Shown: positions 34,494 to 47,525, counted from the first letter of the stretch. The stretch: DNA of 64,000 nucleotides from Chlorocebus sabaeus (GCF_047675955.1 NC_132916.1:66271481-66335480), one strand, 5' to 3'. Notes: generated by a model from the sequence alone, not told the origin. Numbers and translations are program-made.

Positions 34494-37400
34494 TCATAAG
34501 ACTCTTTGAGGGGTAAGGTAGCTATGAGTTATAGCTTAATGATATTAATCATATCACTATATATAAAATTTTATTTCTACTCTTTTAGATGTCACAGTCA
34601 CATACATCAAATGGTTTCCTCAAGGCATAATGCATCCAATATTTTTGATATATATTGATGTAGGATGCTCTTATTGTACCATTAGGCAAATACATAATTT
34701 ACGTCTCATAGAAGGGCAACTAGTTAAGATCAGTAAGCTTTATCTGTAATGTCCTTTCTCTAGAATAAATAGTTTCCTTTTTCCATCCATTCAAAATAAA
34801 AATGTCTATGTCCAATTGGTAGTAAACTTTCTACCTGTTATATTGCCTGTGGGTAGTTCCTTCCACCTCAGGGAACATCTATGATCCCATGTATGTGAAT
34901 ATGGAACCTACATAGCTTCTATAGACTAGTCAACCAGAACTCTCCAATACTTAGAGCTTGTGAAACCCTGACACATTGATCTGCTTCAACTTATGGTAGT
35001 ATCCAAGCCTATACATGATAGAAATACAAACATACAAGAATAATTTTAGTTGCATCCTTTCAAAACCCAGGAAATTCACACGTGTAACACTATTAATTCT
35101 ATAAATTGTACAATATACGTTTATTCATTCTTAAACTATACTACATTCACTCATCTCTCAATGAAGCTTACAGATTGTTTTAAAATAGCCATTATGCATT
35201 AGTTATCTTTAGTTGAGGTCTTATAAGTTTTCCTTTGGAAAACAGATAATATAAAATAAATTCGCTAAAGTCAAGTCTTTTTCTGTTTATGCAAATGAGA
35301 AAGAATAATAATATAATAATTTTATTGATAAGGAAATAAACATTAAATATATTGCAGAATGTATAATTGCTTCTTTGTTAGGAAATCACTCACTGCTGAA
35401 AGACAAATTGATGACAATTTTGTTATTGTAAAGTATTTCCAATATCACATTATTCCCATCATGATCTTTACCAGCATATTACTACATCTGACCCAAATGT
35501 AGTTTAATGATAAGCTTTCTAGAAGGACTGAAAGGAGATTTAATTTAGTCCTATAAAAAAATCTATTTCTATATAATCACAGAAAATCATAATCTATATA
35601 GTCAAGGAAAGTCTGTGTCTAGTAATGACTCAAAGATGGTTATTTCCATAAATAGAAAACATACAACTCTTACGGAACGTGTCATAAAACTATTTCTCGG
35701 TAAAGCTGTCTGAGATTTCAATGAAGACTGAGTAGAACACTTTCTAGGACCTATATTTTTATGTTTTCACAAGTTTACCGTAAATCCTAAGAAAAACAAA
35801 TGGGGAAACAGCAGTATTATTTGTATAATGTCATCCTCTTTGGAATAAAACAGTTATTCTCAGATAGGATAATCAAATTGAGATTAAGCAAACTGGAGGG
35901 TTTTTTTATAATAGGGTTTGTTTGACTTTCATGATGTTAATGAAAAGATTTTAAATGTTCCAAATTTCATTTTTTCTACTTTATCAAAGAGGTTGCTCTT
36001 AGGGAGTTTTGCTTTCTCCTGTGTTTTCAATTGGGTCTTCACTACTTGGCTGTGCATATTGGTAACTACCATGCTTTTTTCCTCAAAAAAAAAATATATA
36101 TATATATATTGCTCTTCTAGTCCACTTTTAAACAAAGATTACAGTATCTTCACCTTTCCTTCTAGCTTTCCACAGAATTTCATCTTGTTTATTTTAGTTA
36201 TATTTTAGATTTCCTTTTTGAGACTCATACTTATATTTTAAAACCATAATCAATTCTTCTGTGCTCTATTGATAGTTTAACTCTAAAAGTTGAAAAAATG
36301 AGTGCTATTTACATTATTATAATTATAGAAATATTGTTGATTACAAGAGCTAACTCACCTCCTTTGCTAATTTTCAAACAATGCAACATTTACTTCATCA
36401 AAGAAAATGTTTTAACTACTTATACATTACTTAAACATTTATTTTATTTTACATTTGCACTAAGATTTTTTTCAAGTCCCGCCTCCAAATTACAAAGATT
36501 CCTTAACATTTTGTTTTAGTATTGAAAAATGTCATATACTTCATTCTCTGTATCACCAATAATTTCTAGCACTTGCTCATTCTTTTTGTGGGCTGAAATT
36601 CATTACTATCTTCTTAAACATATCTTTTTTAAAAATCCACTTGTTTTCTAGTCTAAGTTGTACCTCTTATTTTCTAGGTCAATTGCAGAGAATCATCTTG
36701 AGATTTTTTTATTTACTGAACTTTTCTTGATTTTCACTTTGTTTTATTCCCATACTTGTTGAAGTGACATCCCTAAAAAGATAAATTCCACAACTTTGAT
36801 CCCCTAGGTGTCTGAGAAAAACTAACGAAAAGCCTGACTGTTTACATAATTTAAGCTTAAAAATCATTTCCCCTTAGAATCTCTAAGACTGTATTACAAT
36901 ATCCACTGTATTCTATCATCTATTATTGCTGAGGAATAATGAGATTCCAGGTGGATTCTTGTACCTTTTCTAGGTTATCTTACTTTTCTTTCTGGAAACA
37001 TTTAGATTATTTTTCCCTTGACTTTTTCTCTGAAAATCTTATGGCCTTCCTGCAGCCAAATCTGAAGTACCTATTTTGATTTTGTTAATCTCTCAGAAGT
37101 ATTTTCAGAATTTAGCACTTCATTCTTATTAAAACATTTTGTTCTATTGGCTTTTAGGGTGACATAATCCATTCAAATAATGGAGCTCTCAAGTCTGTAA
37201 ACTCCTAGACACTTATGACTTTTCATTTTAGAGTAACCACACTCAACAATCTCGAAAATAGCAAAATACTTTTGAGATTGTATTTCTCATTGCCTAATCT
37301 AGGGAAAGCAGCAGAACTCAGTTGTATGAAAGTGCTTTAAAACTTTTCCCAAAGACTATCAAATCAACCCTTGACATTTACCTAGATTGTACTTGTAATT

Positions 37401-38381
37401 TCCTCTTCCACTTTTGCTTGGGCAGGATCCCCTGATAAGTCTACTATAGACAGGTTGCTGAATGCTAGGGAGTGTTCTCAACATCTCAGTGTTTTGGGGG
37501 AAGCCTGCATAGATAGAAAATACACTCAGTTTTACGTCCAGATTTTCTTAGAACCTTTCATGGCCTGATAAATATTAACATTTTCGAATTATCCCTGTGA
37601 TTCTGACTGAAGAAAGAAAAACAAATTTCTGTCAAAGTACTGCATCTTAGCTTGATTTTCGCCAGATTCAGATCCCAAGGAAGGACTGGTTTATTGGTTG
37701 CAGATCTCGCAAAACATTTGTTAAGGAGTGAGACGTGACATAGAAAAAGGAAAGAAGACTAATTAAATATCTTATCAAGCAAATTATCCTTGGGAATACT
37801 TGGAACCTAATGAGAACCAGAGAACTTTGAGAGTCAGTGAAGAATATGAGTTTCAGAAGTAATGACAGTGTAGCTGTATTTACACACCAACTCCCAGTAA
37901 TTATTGGATGGGAGCTGCTCCCATAGTGGGGTAAAGGGAAGCTATTTTTGACCATTTATGAGCCTGAGCTCTGAGTGGTTACTGGGGGGTTACATGCACT
38001 TTGCTCATAGGAAAAGAGATACAGATGCTGGCAGTTGGGAATCCAACAATTTTGCACTGAAATGATAAGGATATGGCAGGGAAATAAGCAACACCTATTG
38101 CACGCTGAGATAAAGAAAGATGTACAGAAGTGACAGTAGGTCAATGAAAGGAAAAGGAGAGCTTTTGCCTCTTTTGCCTCTTCTAGCAATCTCTACTTCT
38201 CAAATAACTCATTTCCCTGGGATTTTGTGTTACCATGTCTCCTTATTGTCCTGTTTCATTCAAGGCTCCTATGTTCTTGAAAAATCGAATCATTCTTCTA
38301 ACTAGCCTTAAAATTTTGTCTCCCGTATTATCTTGTTCTCACTCCATATACTATACAAGAAAAAAAAATTATCTATTTCTA
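34494..38381. other. Long AT-rich stretch, nothing assignable
   Basis: No gene or RNA gene recognised. Open frames up to 96 codons (35918-36208; 37668-37955) are AT-biased and have no recognisable domain. A (TA)n run lies at about 36091-36109. Confidence 0.45.
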
Positions 38382-38445
38382 TTCTTTTAGGATTTATTTG
38401 GTATAGCAAGAGAATTATCACAGCAAGACAATTATCACAGCAAGA
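38382..38445. repeat. 47-bp exact direct repeat, copy 1, plus a 17-bp tandem
   Basis: 38382-38428 begins ttcttttaggatttatttgg, ends atcacagcaaga, and is identical over 47 bp to 39906-39952. Copy 1 is followed by a second unit of aattatcacagcaaga (38430-38445), a 17-bp period tandem that copy 2 lacks. Flanking sequence on either side shows no homology between the copies. Confidence 0.95.
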
Positions 38446-38603
38446 ATCTTTTCACTTGAAATCTAGACCCATATATCTAAAAAACCTACTCTAGCTTTCC
38501 TCTTGAATATCATACTGGCACCTCCTATGAAACTTTTTCATTAACAAAGTTAGTATATGAAACCAACTACTAAACTTTTTATAAATTTCTAATTCCGCAG
38601 ATA

Positions 38604-38783
38604 GAGGGTTACCAAGTAAAACAGAATGTCCAGTTACATTTGAATTTCAGGGAAATAGTAAATACCTTTGTATAGGCAAATCTTGCACAGTACAAAAGGC
38701 ATTCACATGCTAAAAGATTATTCACTATTTTTCTGAAATTCAAATTTAACGAATATCCTGTATTTTTAAGTAAAGCAACTCTA
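38604..38783. mobile_element. Palindromic MITE (MER53-like), about 180 bp
   Basis: The left arm gtccagttacatttgaattt and right arm ctgaaattcaaatttaacga are inverted copies, with further pairing toward both ends (agggttaccaagtaaaac against the complement of ttaagtaaagcaactct). That long near-complete palindrome is typical of a small non-autonomous DNA transposon in primates. I recall it as MER53-like, but the family name is uncertain. Confidence 0.7.
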
Positions 38784-38949
38784 CATTGATTGTCCCATGT
38801 TTTTTGTTGCTATTTCTCCCTCTTTAAACACACCTGGTCAATCACCAAATACTGTTGTATTCACTTCCTAAATTATTACCCAGTCTACTCTGTATTTCTA
38901 AACAGCTCTATTGCCACTACATTTCTTATAAACACTCCAATCTCTGTCT

Positions 38950-39480
38950 TGATTACTTAATTAAAATTTCTGTCTCTTTCCTCCAAAGTACTGCCAAAAT
39001 TAGCTCAGACTTGATCATGTTTCTTCCTTGAATAATACTTTCATATAGTTTCTAGTTATACCTAGATCCCAAGTAAAATCCCTACACTGGGCTTATAAAG
39101 CCTTCCACGATATATGGTGTATTCTCAGACTTCTTATCCAGCCCAATCTTATGTCAAGTTCTCACTAACAAGTGGAGCTGAAAACACAATGGACATCCTT
39201 TAATTTGTGAAGAAGGACACAACTTTCCTGCCTCCAGGCTTTCACAATTGCTGTCACTTTCTCAGTGAGTCTACCTTTGATCACACTAGGTTAGGTTTTC
39301 TACTACAGATTTCTTAACTATTTCATTTATTTTCATCTTTACCTCATTTGTGACTACTGATGTAATGTCTTTATTCCCCTATAGAATTTAATGTCCAAAG
39401 CACATGGGCCATTTATTTTTTTCTCATTTATTCATCAACATGTCTAAATATATGTGTGATGAATGACTGAATAAATATTA
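38950..39480 (+). mobile_element. L2 LINE 3' portion
   Basis: Plus-strand L2 with ordered landmarks: gacttgatcatgtttcttcc, caagtaaaatccctacactg, aaagccttccacga, gcctccaggctttcacaatt, agtgagtctacctttgatca and a terminal gatgaatgactgaataaat. Strongly diverged. Confidence 0.75.
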
Positions 39481-39905
39481 TTCTAGTGAATGCTATTAAT
39501 AAAATAAAACTACCTCTCTTATTGACTTTTTCTGTATCAGAATAACTCTTCTCTCTCTGTGTGTCTGTTTTAATTTTTATTTTTTCATACCCTATGCTGG
39601 TCATTAGACTTCATGGAATTCTACTTTTCCATCTATCCTAATAGTTTCAATACTATTTAGAAGAAGAATAATACCTAAAAGTGTGAATGGCCTCATTTAT
39701 ACTACCCTTAATACACTTAAAGGGAAAAAATGTCTTCAGATAGGCCAAGGGGAAAATTATTACATCATTAATCTGAATTTTAACCAGGTGTGAACTAGGA
39801 GTGAGAATAGAAGATGTCAAATTAAATAATTAGAACTAGAGATGGGCAGAAGCAACTGGGGAACCAAAGGTGGGGCTTAATAATGCAGGACCACAAAATT
39901 GACAG
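39481..39905. other. Unassigned sequence
   Basis: No gene or repeat recognised between the L2 end and the second copy of the 47-bp repeat. Confidence 0.4.
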
Positions 39906-39952
39906 TTCTTTTAGGATTTATTTGGTATAGCAAGAGAATTATCACAGCAAGA
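39906..39952. repeat. 47-bp exact direct repeat, copy 2
   Basis: Identical over 47 bp to 38382-38428, in the same orientation, 1,524 bp downstream. The MITE and L2 lie between the copies. Confidence 0.95.
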
Positions 39953-40764
39953 GACTGATTTTGCTTGTACTGATACTCATACACTATACCTCTCAGTATT
40001 TTGCCATTGTTCTAAAAGTCGAGATAGTATTTTATTTTTCCAAGATGTGGATTGGAGGCTTTTAACATGCCTTAGCCACTTGGAAATACAAAGATAGTGC
40101 AGAAAGATAAATTCTGTGAGTTTTAATTCAAGAAGGAAAATGGAAATCCATCAGAATCCTGAAGGACATCTCAGATCCCAGGGAAAATATGTGCCAACAA
40201 GCCCCATGATGGCATCTGACTGATAAAAGTGAGTGAAGCCCCAGTACATGAGAGAGGCAGAGAGTCTCCCTCTGTGACTCACCTTTTCACGGGGGATTCA
40301 ATCAACACAATCCAAGAGACAACACTTTGTTTCTTCCAAGCCCTGGAGCTAGTGTGGGGAGTGGCTTGGAGGCACAGAGGGGGAAACAAAGTGGGAACAT
40401 CTGCAGGCATTTTTTCAGCCCTAGGACTGAGAGCAGGATGACATTTTTAATCTAGGAACATACAGAGACAGTCATTCTTTGACAACATAGCAACATGGTC
40501 ACACAGACATTTAGTCTCTTGCCAAAAACTGAAGCACTTGCTCTAGAGCAGAGTAGGGTTCTCTCCATAGACAAAACTGTGGTAAGTGCCTCAACAGCAG
40601 GCACTGGAATTATGTTTTCTCTGTCACAGGCCTGCGGCAGGAGGAGGACTGCTGCAGCTGTGATTTTTCCTGGACCATGAGACTTGCAGGAAGGGCCAGT
40701 TTGGCAACCTGGGACTAGTCTGTGTATTGCTTTATTGGATGCTTCAGCCTGCTCCCCTGAGTTT

Positions 40765-41560
40765 GTGGTGCAGCAGGGCCTTTCCGTTCCATCCTCAAGC
40801 AGAAATCTAGGCATTTGGGGCACATGTTTCCCAGGGCCAGCAGTCTTAGCAGCCTCCATCCTTGTTGGTCATAGATTATGTTGCAGTGAAACCTCTTTGC
40901 TCTACGCCCAGACACATCATCAGGCATTCAGAGCATCTACTCACCTAGATCAGCAGCTGATGTCTCGCGATCCTTCCTGGGCAGAGATCTGGTAGCAGTA
41001 TTGCTCTTTCTTCTCCACACCCAGGCAGTTCTCCAGGCATTTGGAACACCTGCTTTCCTGGTTCAGCACACTGCATTGTTCTACCTGTCATGTGTAGAGA
41101 TCTTGGTGCAGGGGGTACCTCTCTGCTTGGTGCAGGGGGTACCTCCCAGGTAGCTGGAGCACTCACTTGCCTGAACCAGCAGCCTAAGCTGCCTTATCAT
41201 TCCTGTTCAGAGATCTCACTGCAGTGACAACTTTTCTGCTCCATGCTCAGGCTGATCTACAGACATTCAGAGCACCTGTTTGCCTGTATCAGCAACCTGA
41301 GCTGCTCCACCCTACCTGTGAAAAGACTGTGGTGCAGTGGGACCCTCTCTGCCACATGCCCAGACATATTTTCAGGTAGTCATATCACCCATCCACCTTG
41401 ATTAGCAGCCTGAGCCACCTCACCTTTCCTGTGCAGATATTATGATGCAGCAGAGTCCCCTATGCTGCACATCCAGGTAGATCTCCAGGCATCTGGAACA
41501 CCTACTTTCATGGATTAGGAGTTTATGTCACCAACTCTGAATGTAGAGAAATTGGAGCCA
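40765..41560 (+). repeat. About seven ~115-bp tandem units in the old L1 5' UTR
   Basis: Repeated landmarks in fixed order: GTGCAG, CTCTGC-CCA, CCAGGC-ATCT-CAGGCATT, GAGCACCT, TTCCTGGATCAGCAGCCTGAG and TTCCTGTGCAGAGAT. Units begin near 40774, 40877, 40990, 41105, 41220, 41332 and 41447. In the 41105 unit a further ~26-bp duplication repeats cttggtgcagggggtacctc. The units are diverged from one another, so the array is old. Confidence 0.85.
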
Positions 41561-42064
41561 AGAATGTTTCCCAGCTCCTAGGCTAAGCACACCTCTGGGT
41601 TCTTGGTGCTTTCCCACTGGATGATCCCTCAGTGCTGGTGCTTATGCTTGCCTGCCATTAGGGCATCTATAGGCGAATGTTCCTGATCTGGCCTCACCTA
41701 TATGGCCCACTGCCATCACTGGGGCCTAGCCAGGGAGGTCAGGCCACTGTGCACCCCGGAAATCAACCCACTGCCTGAGGCAACAGATAATTTCTCCCAG
41801 TAAGTAAGAATCAAGTATATACTGAGCCGTGTTGACCACAGTTTGTTCTTACCCATAAGCACCATCTACTGGCTTGTAGGTCAAACCAAACAGCCTAATG
41901 TAAATCCAGCCAAAAGAAGTGCATTGGGCTATAGAAGCAAAGCCAAAAGGCCTTATTGAACATTCCCTACAGTCACATCCCCTCGGGAAAAGAGAAGGAA
42001 AAGGAGAAAAAAAAAAAAGCAGTAATATTATAGGAAAAGAAAGGAAAAGAAAAATCCTATCCAC

Positions 42065-43385
42065 ATGAAAATTTTACAAAAGCTAGAAGTACAAACATCT
42101 CCGAATGAGAAGGAACCAGTGCAAGAATCCTGGCACCATAAAAAATCTGAATGTAGTGGCATGATCAAAGGACCACACTCACTCTCCAGCAGTAGTCCAA
42201 AACCAAAATGAAAACTCAGAAGAGACAGATAAATAATTCAAAGCATAGGCTGGGTACAGTGGCTCACATTTGTAATATCAACATTTTGGAGAGGCTGAGG
42301 TGGGTGGATCAGTTGAGTTCAGGAGTTCAAGACCAGCCTGGCCAACATGGTAAAATCCCATCTCTACTAAATAGAGAAATACAAAACATTAGCTGGGTGT
42401 GGTGGCACAAGCCTGTAGCCCCAGCTACTTGGAAATCTGAGGCATAAGAATCACTTGAACCCAGGAAGCGGAGGCTGCAGTGAGCTGACATCATGCTACT
42501 GTACTCCAGCCTGGTCAACAGAGCAAGATCCTTTCTCAAAACAAAACAAAACAAAATAAAACAAACAAACATAAAATGCAAAGCATGGATTGCAAGAAAA
42601 CTCAAGAGATAAGCATCATAAAAATAAATCAATCAGAACTTCTAGAATTGAAAAACACAAGGAGTTTCAAAATAAAATTGAAAGCTTTAACAATAGCCTG
42701 GACAAAGCATAAAAACATTTCAGAGCTTAAAGACCAGTCTTTTGAATTAACCCAGTCAAATTAAAATATACATATATGTATATTTTATAAAACATACATA
42801 TGTATTAAAAACATATATATATATACATGTTTTAGTGAAAAAGTCTTCAAGGAATATAGGATTATGTTAAGTGAACAAATCTACAAGGTAGTGGTATTCC
42901 TAAGACAGAAGAAGAAAATTTAAACAACCTGGTAAACAAATTTGAGGGAATAATTCAAGAAAATTTCCCTAATGCTGCCAGACAGGTATATATTCAGGAA
43001 ATCCACAGAACATCTGCAAGATACCATGCAAAACAAACATCACCAAAGTCACTAGACTGTCCAAGGTCAACACTAAAGAAAAATTCTTAAAAGCAGGCAA
43101 AGAAAAAGGTAAGATCACATACAGAAAACTTCATCAGGCTAACAATGGACTTCTCACCAGAAACCTAACAGTCCAGGACTAATTTGGGGCCTACTTTCAG
43201 CATCCTTAAGGAAAAGAAATTCCAAACAAGAATTTCATACTCTGACAAATGAGGCTTCATAAGTGAAAGAAAAATAAAATATTTTCCAGATAAGCTAGTG
43301 GTAAGGAAAGTTGTTACTATTTGACCAACATTTGAAGAGATTCTTACCTAAAAGAGTTCTACACATGGAAATGAAAGAAAAATAA
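42065..43385 (+). pseudogene. ORF1: Old L1 ORF1, broken and interrupted by Alu
   Basis: Remnant of the L1 RNA-binding chaperone. It opens with ATG at 42065-42067 (MKILQKLEVQTSPNEKEP), is interrupted by an Alu at 42248-42571, and continues with ELLELKNTRSF near 42620. Later blocks lie near 42960 (agaaaatttccctaatgctg) and 43140 (aacaatggacttctcaccag). The end is near the usual acacatggaaatgaaagaa (about 43360). A TA/CATA microsatellite at 42768-42832 lies inside. Stops and frameshifts are frequent. Confidence 0.85.
42248..42571 (+). mobile_element. Alu (AluS-like), plus strand
   Basis: Complete Alu from ggctgggtacagtggctcac to an impure A-tail of AAAAC/AAACA units. Target-site duplications are aataattcaaagcat (42232-42246) and taaaatgcaaagcat (42572-42586), with mismatches. 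It lies in ORF1 of the old L1. Confidence 0.95.
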
Positions 43386-43429
43386 CTGTTACCACAAAAA
43401 CATACTTTAATTACATAGCCTATAATGCA

Positions 43430-46400
43430 AACACACAATAGAAACTATAAAGTAAACATCTAACAACTTCAAAATAGGATCACAATCTCACATATTAATA
43501 TTAAAAGCCCCACTTAAAAGGCATAATTACAAGTTGGATAAAAAATAAGACCCATCTTTCCGCTGTCTTCAGAGACTCATTTCATGGACAATGACATCCA
43601 TAGGCTCAAAATAAAGGGATGGGAAAAAAATCTACCAAGCAAGTGATAAACAGAAAAAAGAAGAAGATGCAATCCTCATTTTAGAAAAAACAGACTTGAA
43701 ACCAATAATGGTAAAAAAGAACAAAGAAGAGCATTACATAATTGTGAAGGGTCAATTCAACAAGAAAACTTAACTAGCCTAAATATGTATGCACTCAACA
43801 TTGGAAAGGCAAGTTCAAAAGAAAAAAAAAAATTCTAGGCCTTTGAGAAGACTTAGACAGCCCACAATGATAGTGAGAGACTTCAATACCCTACTTACAA
43901 CATTAGACAGATCACTGAGGCAGAAAACTAACAACACTGGACTTAAATTAGACCCTTGATCAATTGGACCTAATAGACGTCTACCAAATACTCCATGTAA
44001 CCAGCCACAGAATATACATTCTTCTCATCTACACATTAAACATAATTCAAGATTGACCACGTACTCAGACATTATGCAAGTCATAATAAATTCAAAAATT
44101 ATCAAAATCATACCACCTATATTCCCAGATCACAGTGTAATAAATATGTAAATCAACACAAAGAAGATATTCCTAAACCACAAAATTACATGGAAATTAA
44201 GTTTCTCTTGAATAACTTTTGGGTAAATAATGAAATTAAGGCAGAAATAAGACATTATCTGATTTAATAAAGAGACCCAACATACCAAAATCTGTGAGAT
44301 GAAATAAAAGGAGTGTTAAGAGGAAAATTTATAGTAGTAAAGACTTACCTCAAATAGTTAAACAGATCTCAAATTAACTGACATCACACCTAGAGGAACT
44401 AGAAAAACAAGAATAAGCTGACCCAAAGGCTAGCAGAAGAAAATAAATAACTAAAGCCACAGCAGAATTGAACAAAATTGAGACCCCAGAGGTCCATACA
44501 AAGTATCAATGAAACTAAAAGTTTGTTTTTGAGAGAATAAACAAGATTGATAGACCACTACAAAGGTAACATTACAACTTATCCCACAGAAATAGAAAAG
44601 ATCCTCAACATATCCATGAATACAAACTAGAAAATCTAGAGGAAATGGAAAAATTCCTGCAAAAACACAACCTCTAAAGATTGAACCAGGGTTAAATTGA
44701 TACCCTGAGCACACTAATATCAAGTTCTAAAGTTAAATCATTAGTAAAAGCTTGCCAACTTAAAACAACCCCAGATTAGAGGGATTTATGGCTGAATTCT
44801 ACCAGATGTATAAAGAAGAGCTAATATCAATTCTGCTAATACTATTCCAAATAACCAGGAGGAAAGACTCCTCCCTAAGTCATTCTATGAAGCTGGCATA
44901 ACCCTAATACCAAAATCTTGCAAAGACATAACAGCAACAGCAACAACAACAATGAGAACGACAGGCCAATATCCCTGATGAACATAAATGTAAAAATCCT
45001 CCACAAAATAGTAGCAAACAAAATCCAGCAGCACATCAAAAAATTAATCTACCACAATCAAATAGGCTTCATTCTTGGAATGCAGGGTTGATTCAATATA
45101 TGCAAATCAATGAATGTGATTCACCACATAAACAGAATTAGAAACAAAACTCAAATGATCATATCAATAGACACAGAGAAAGCTTTTGATAAAATCCATC
45201 ATCCCTTCGTGATAAAAATCCTCCACAAACTAGGCATTGAAGAAACATACCTCAAAACAATAAGAGCCATGTATCACAAACCCACAGCCAACATCATACT
45301 GAATGGACTAAAGCTTGAACCATTCCCCTTGAGAACTGGAACAAGACAAGAATGTCCACTCTTATCACTCCTGTTTACCATAATACTGAAAGTCATAGCC
45401 AATGCAATAACACAAGAAGAAGAAATAAAAGGTATCAAATAGGAAAAGAAGTCAAATTACTGCTCTTTGCTCATAATATTATTCTACGTCTAGAAAAACC
45501 CGAAAAACTCCTCCAAAAGACTCCTGGAACTTATAAATGACTTCAGTAAAATTTCAGGACACAAAATGAATATACACCACAGTAGCAATTTTATACACCA
45601 ACAGAGTTCAAGATGGAAGCCAAATTAAAAATGCAATCCCATTTACAATAGCTATACACACAAAAAGATACCGAGAATTACATCTAATCATGGAGGTGAA
45701 AGATCTCTACAAGGAGAACCACAAAATACTGAAGAAATAATAGATGCCACAAACAAACAAAAAATAATTCCTTCTTCATGGATTACAAAGATCATTGTTG
45801 TTGAAATGGCCATGCTGCCAAAGCAATCTTCAGATTCAATGCTCTTCTATCAACTACCAATGTTATTGTTCAAAGAATTAGAAAATACTATTCTAAAATT
45901 CATATGGAAGCAAAAAAGAGCCCAAATCACCAAAGTAATTATAAACAAAGAGAACAAAACTGGAGGTATCACATTACCTGACTTCAAACTATACTATAAG
46001 TCTACATTAATTAAAATAGCATGATACTGGCACAAAAACAGACACATAGATCAATGGAACATTATAGATAACCAAGAAATAAAGCTGTACATGTACAGCC
46101 ACCTGATTTTCAACAAAGTCAACAAAAAGAAGCAATAGGGAAAGGACTCCCTATTCAATAAATGGTGCTGAGACAGTTGACTGATTATATGCATAAGACT
46201 GAGGCTGGACCCCTACCTTTCACCATAGACAACACTTAATTCAAGATGAATTGGAGATTTAAATGTAAGACCTCAAACTATAAGAATCCTAGAGGAAAAT
46301 CTAGGAAACACCATTCTGGACATCAGCACTGGGAGAAAATTTATGACTAAGTTTTTAAAAGCATTTGCAATAAAAACAAAAATTGATAAGTGGGTCCTAA

Positions 46401-47170
46401 TTAAACTAAAAAGCTTCTGCACTGCAAAAACAAAACAAAAAAACAAAAACAACAACAACAAAAACCTATCAACAGAGTAAACAGACAAGCTACAGAATGG
46501 GAGAAAATATTTGCAAATTGTGCAGCTGACTAAGGTCTCAGATTTAGAATCTATCAGGAACTTAATTCAACAAATAATTCCATTATAAAATGGGCAAAAC
46601 ACATAAACTGACACTTTCCAAAAGATGACATACAAGTCAAAAAATATATGAAAAAATGTTCGTCAACACCAATCACCAGAGAAATGAAAATCAAAATCAC
46701 AGTGAGATATCATTTCACACCAGTCAGAATGTCTTTTATCAAAAAGTCAAAAAATAACAGATACTGGAAAAACTGAAGAGAAAAAGGAATGCTTATACGT
46801 TGTTGGTGAGAATGTAAATTAGTTCAGCCACTGGGGAAAGCAGTTTGGAGATTTTCTCAAAGAACTTAAAGCAGAACTACCATTTGACTGAGCAATCTCA
46901 TTATTGGGAATATATCCAAAAGAAAATAAATCTTTCTAGCAAAAAGGCATGTGCACTTGTATATTCTAATAGATGATGTCCATTAATAAGCAAATGGATA
47001 GATAAACTGTAGTATGTCCAGAATAATGAATATGATTCAGCATTGAAAATTATGAGCTATCAAGCCATACAAAGACACAGAGGAAACTTAAATGTATATT
47101 ACTAAGTAAAAGAGTCCAGTCTTACAAGACTACAGTACCATATGATTCCAAATATATGACATTCTGGAAA
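43430..47170 (+). pseudogene. ORF2: Old L1 ORF2, broken
   Basis: Endonuclease-reverse transcriptase relic. The endonuclease region includes gagacttcaataccc near 43876. The reverse transcriptase has its best open block at 45110-45442 (INRIRNKTQMIISIDTEKAFDKI and TRQECPLLSLLF). The catalytic FADD is altered: 45352-45540 reads LLFAHNIIL, so both Asp residues are lost (read as H and N). The C-terminal part runs to about 47170. Stops and frameshifts are frequent. A CAA/CAAAA microsatellite (46422-46466) has expanded inside it. Confidence 0.88.
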
Positions 47171-47525
47171 AATTTATAACTGTGGTAGCAATAAAAACAT
47201 CAGGAGCTAGGAGGGAGGGAATGATGAGAAACAGAACACAAGGATTTTAGGGCAGTAAAATATTTTGTATGATACTCTAATGATGTATACATGTCATTAC
47301 ACATTTATCTGAGCCCATAGAAACTACACCAGCAAGAGTAAACCCTAATGTAAACTATAGACCCCAGGAGGTAAGCATGTGTCAATGTAGGTTCATCAGC
47401 TGTAGCAAATGTACCTGTCTGGTGTGGGATATTGATGGTGGGGGAGGTATGCATATGTAGAGCAGGGAATATATAGAACTCTGTACTTTCTGCTCAATTT
47501 TGCTGTTAAATAAACTGCTTTAAAA

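Larger units (their letters stand above)
40040..47525 (+). mobile_element. Full-length old L1 (L1M/L1MA-like), plus strand, inactive
   Basis: A LINE-1 of about 7.2 kb excluding an inserted Alu: 5' UTR from about 40040 (caagatgtggattggaggc), ORF1 from 42065, ORF2 from about 43430, and a 3' UTR ending near 47525. The 3' UTR has the L1M-type blocks gatgtatacatgtcattaca, cctaatgtaaactatagac and caatgtaggttcatcagctg. The 5' UTR is about 2 kb, long because of tandem units. Internal microsatellites have expanded at 42768-42832 and 46422-46466. It is heavily mutated. Confidence 0.92.

Noticed and set aside
35918..36208. 96-codon open frame in unassigned AT-rich DNA
   Set aside because: AT-driven Phe/Ile/Leu-rich composition, no domain, and no promoter, splice or polyadenylation context that I could support.
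38382..39952. The 47-bp repeats as target-site duplications of a 1.5-kb insertion
   Set aside because: 47 bp is far longer than usual target duplications, and the interval holds unrelated old elements (MITE, L2) rather than one mobile element.
40452..40859. 135-codon open frame on the minus strand as a gene or ORF0-like protein
   Set aside because: It lies antisense in the old L1 5' UTR, has no recognisable domain and does not match the position or start of primate ORF0.
40765..41560. CRISPR-like array
   Set aside because: Units are about 115 bp, diverged, contiguous and inside an L1 5' UTR of a primate genome; there are no short conserved repeats with unique spacers.
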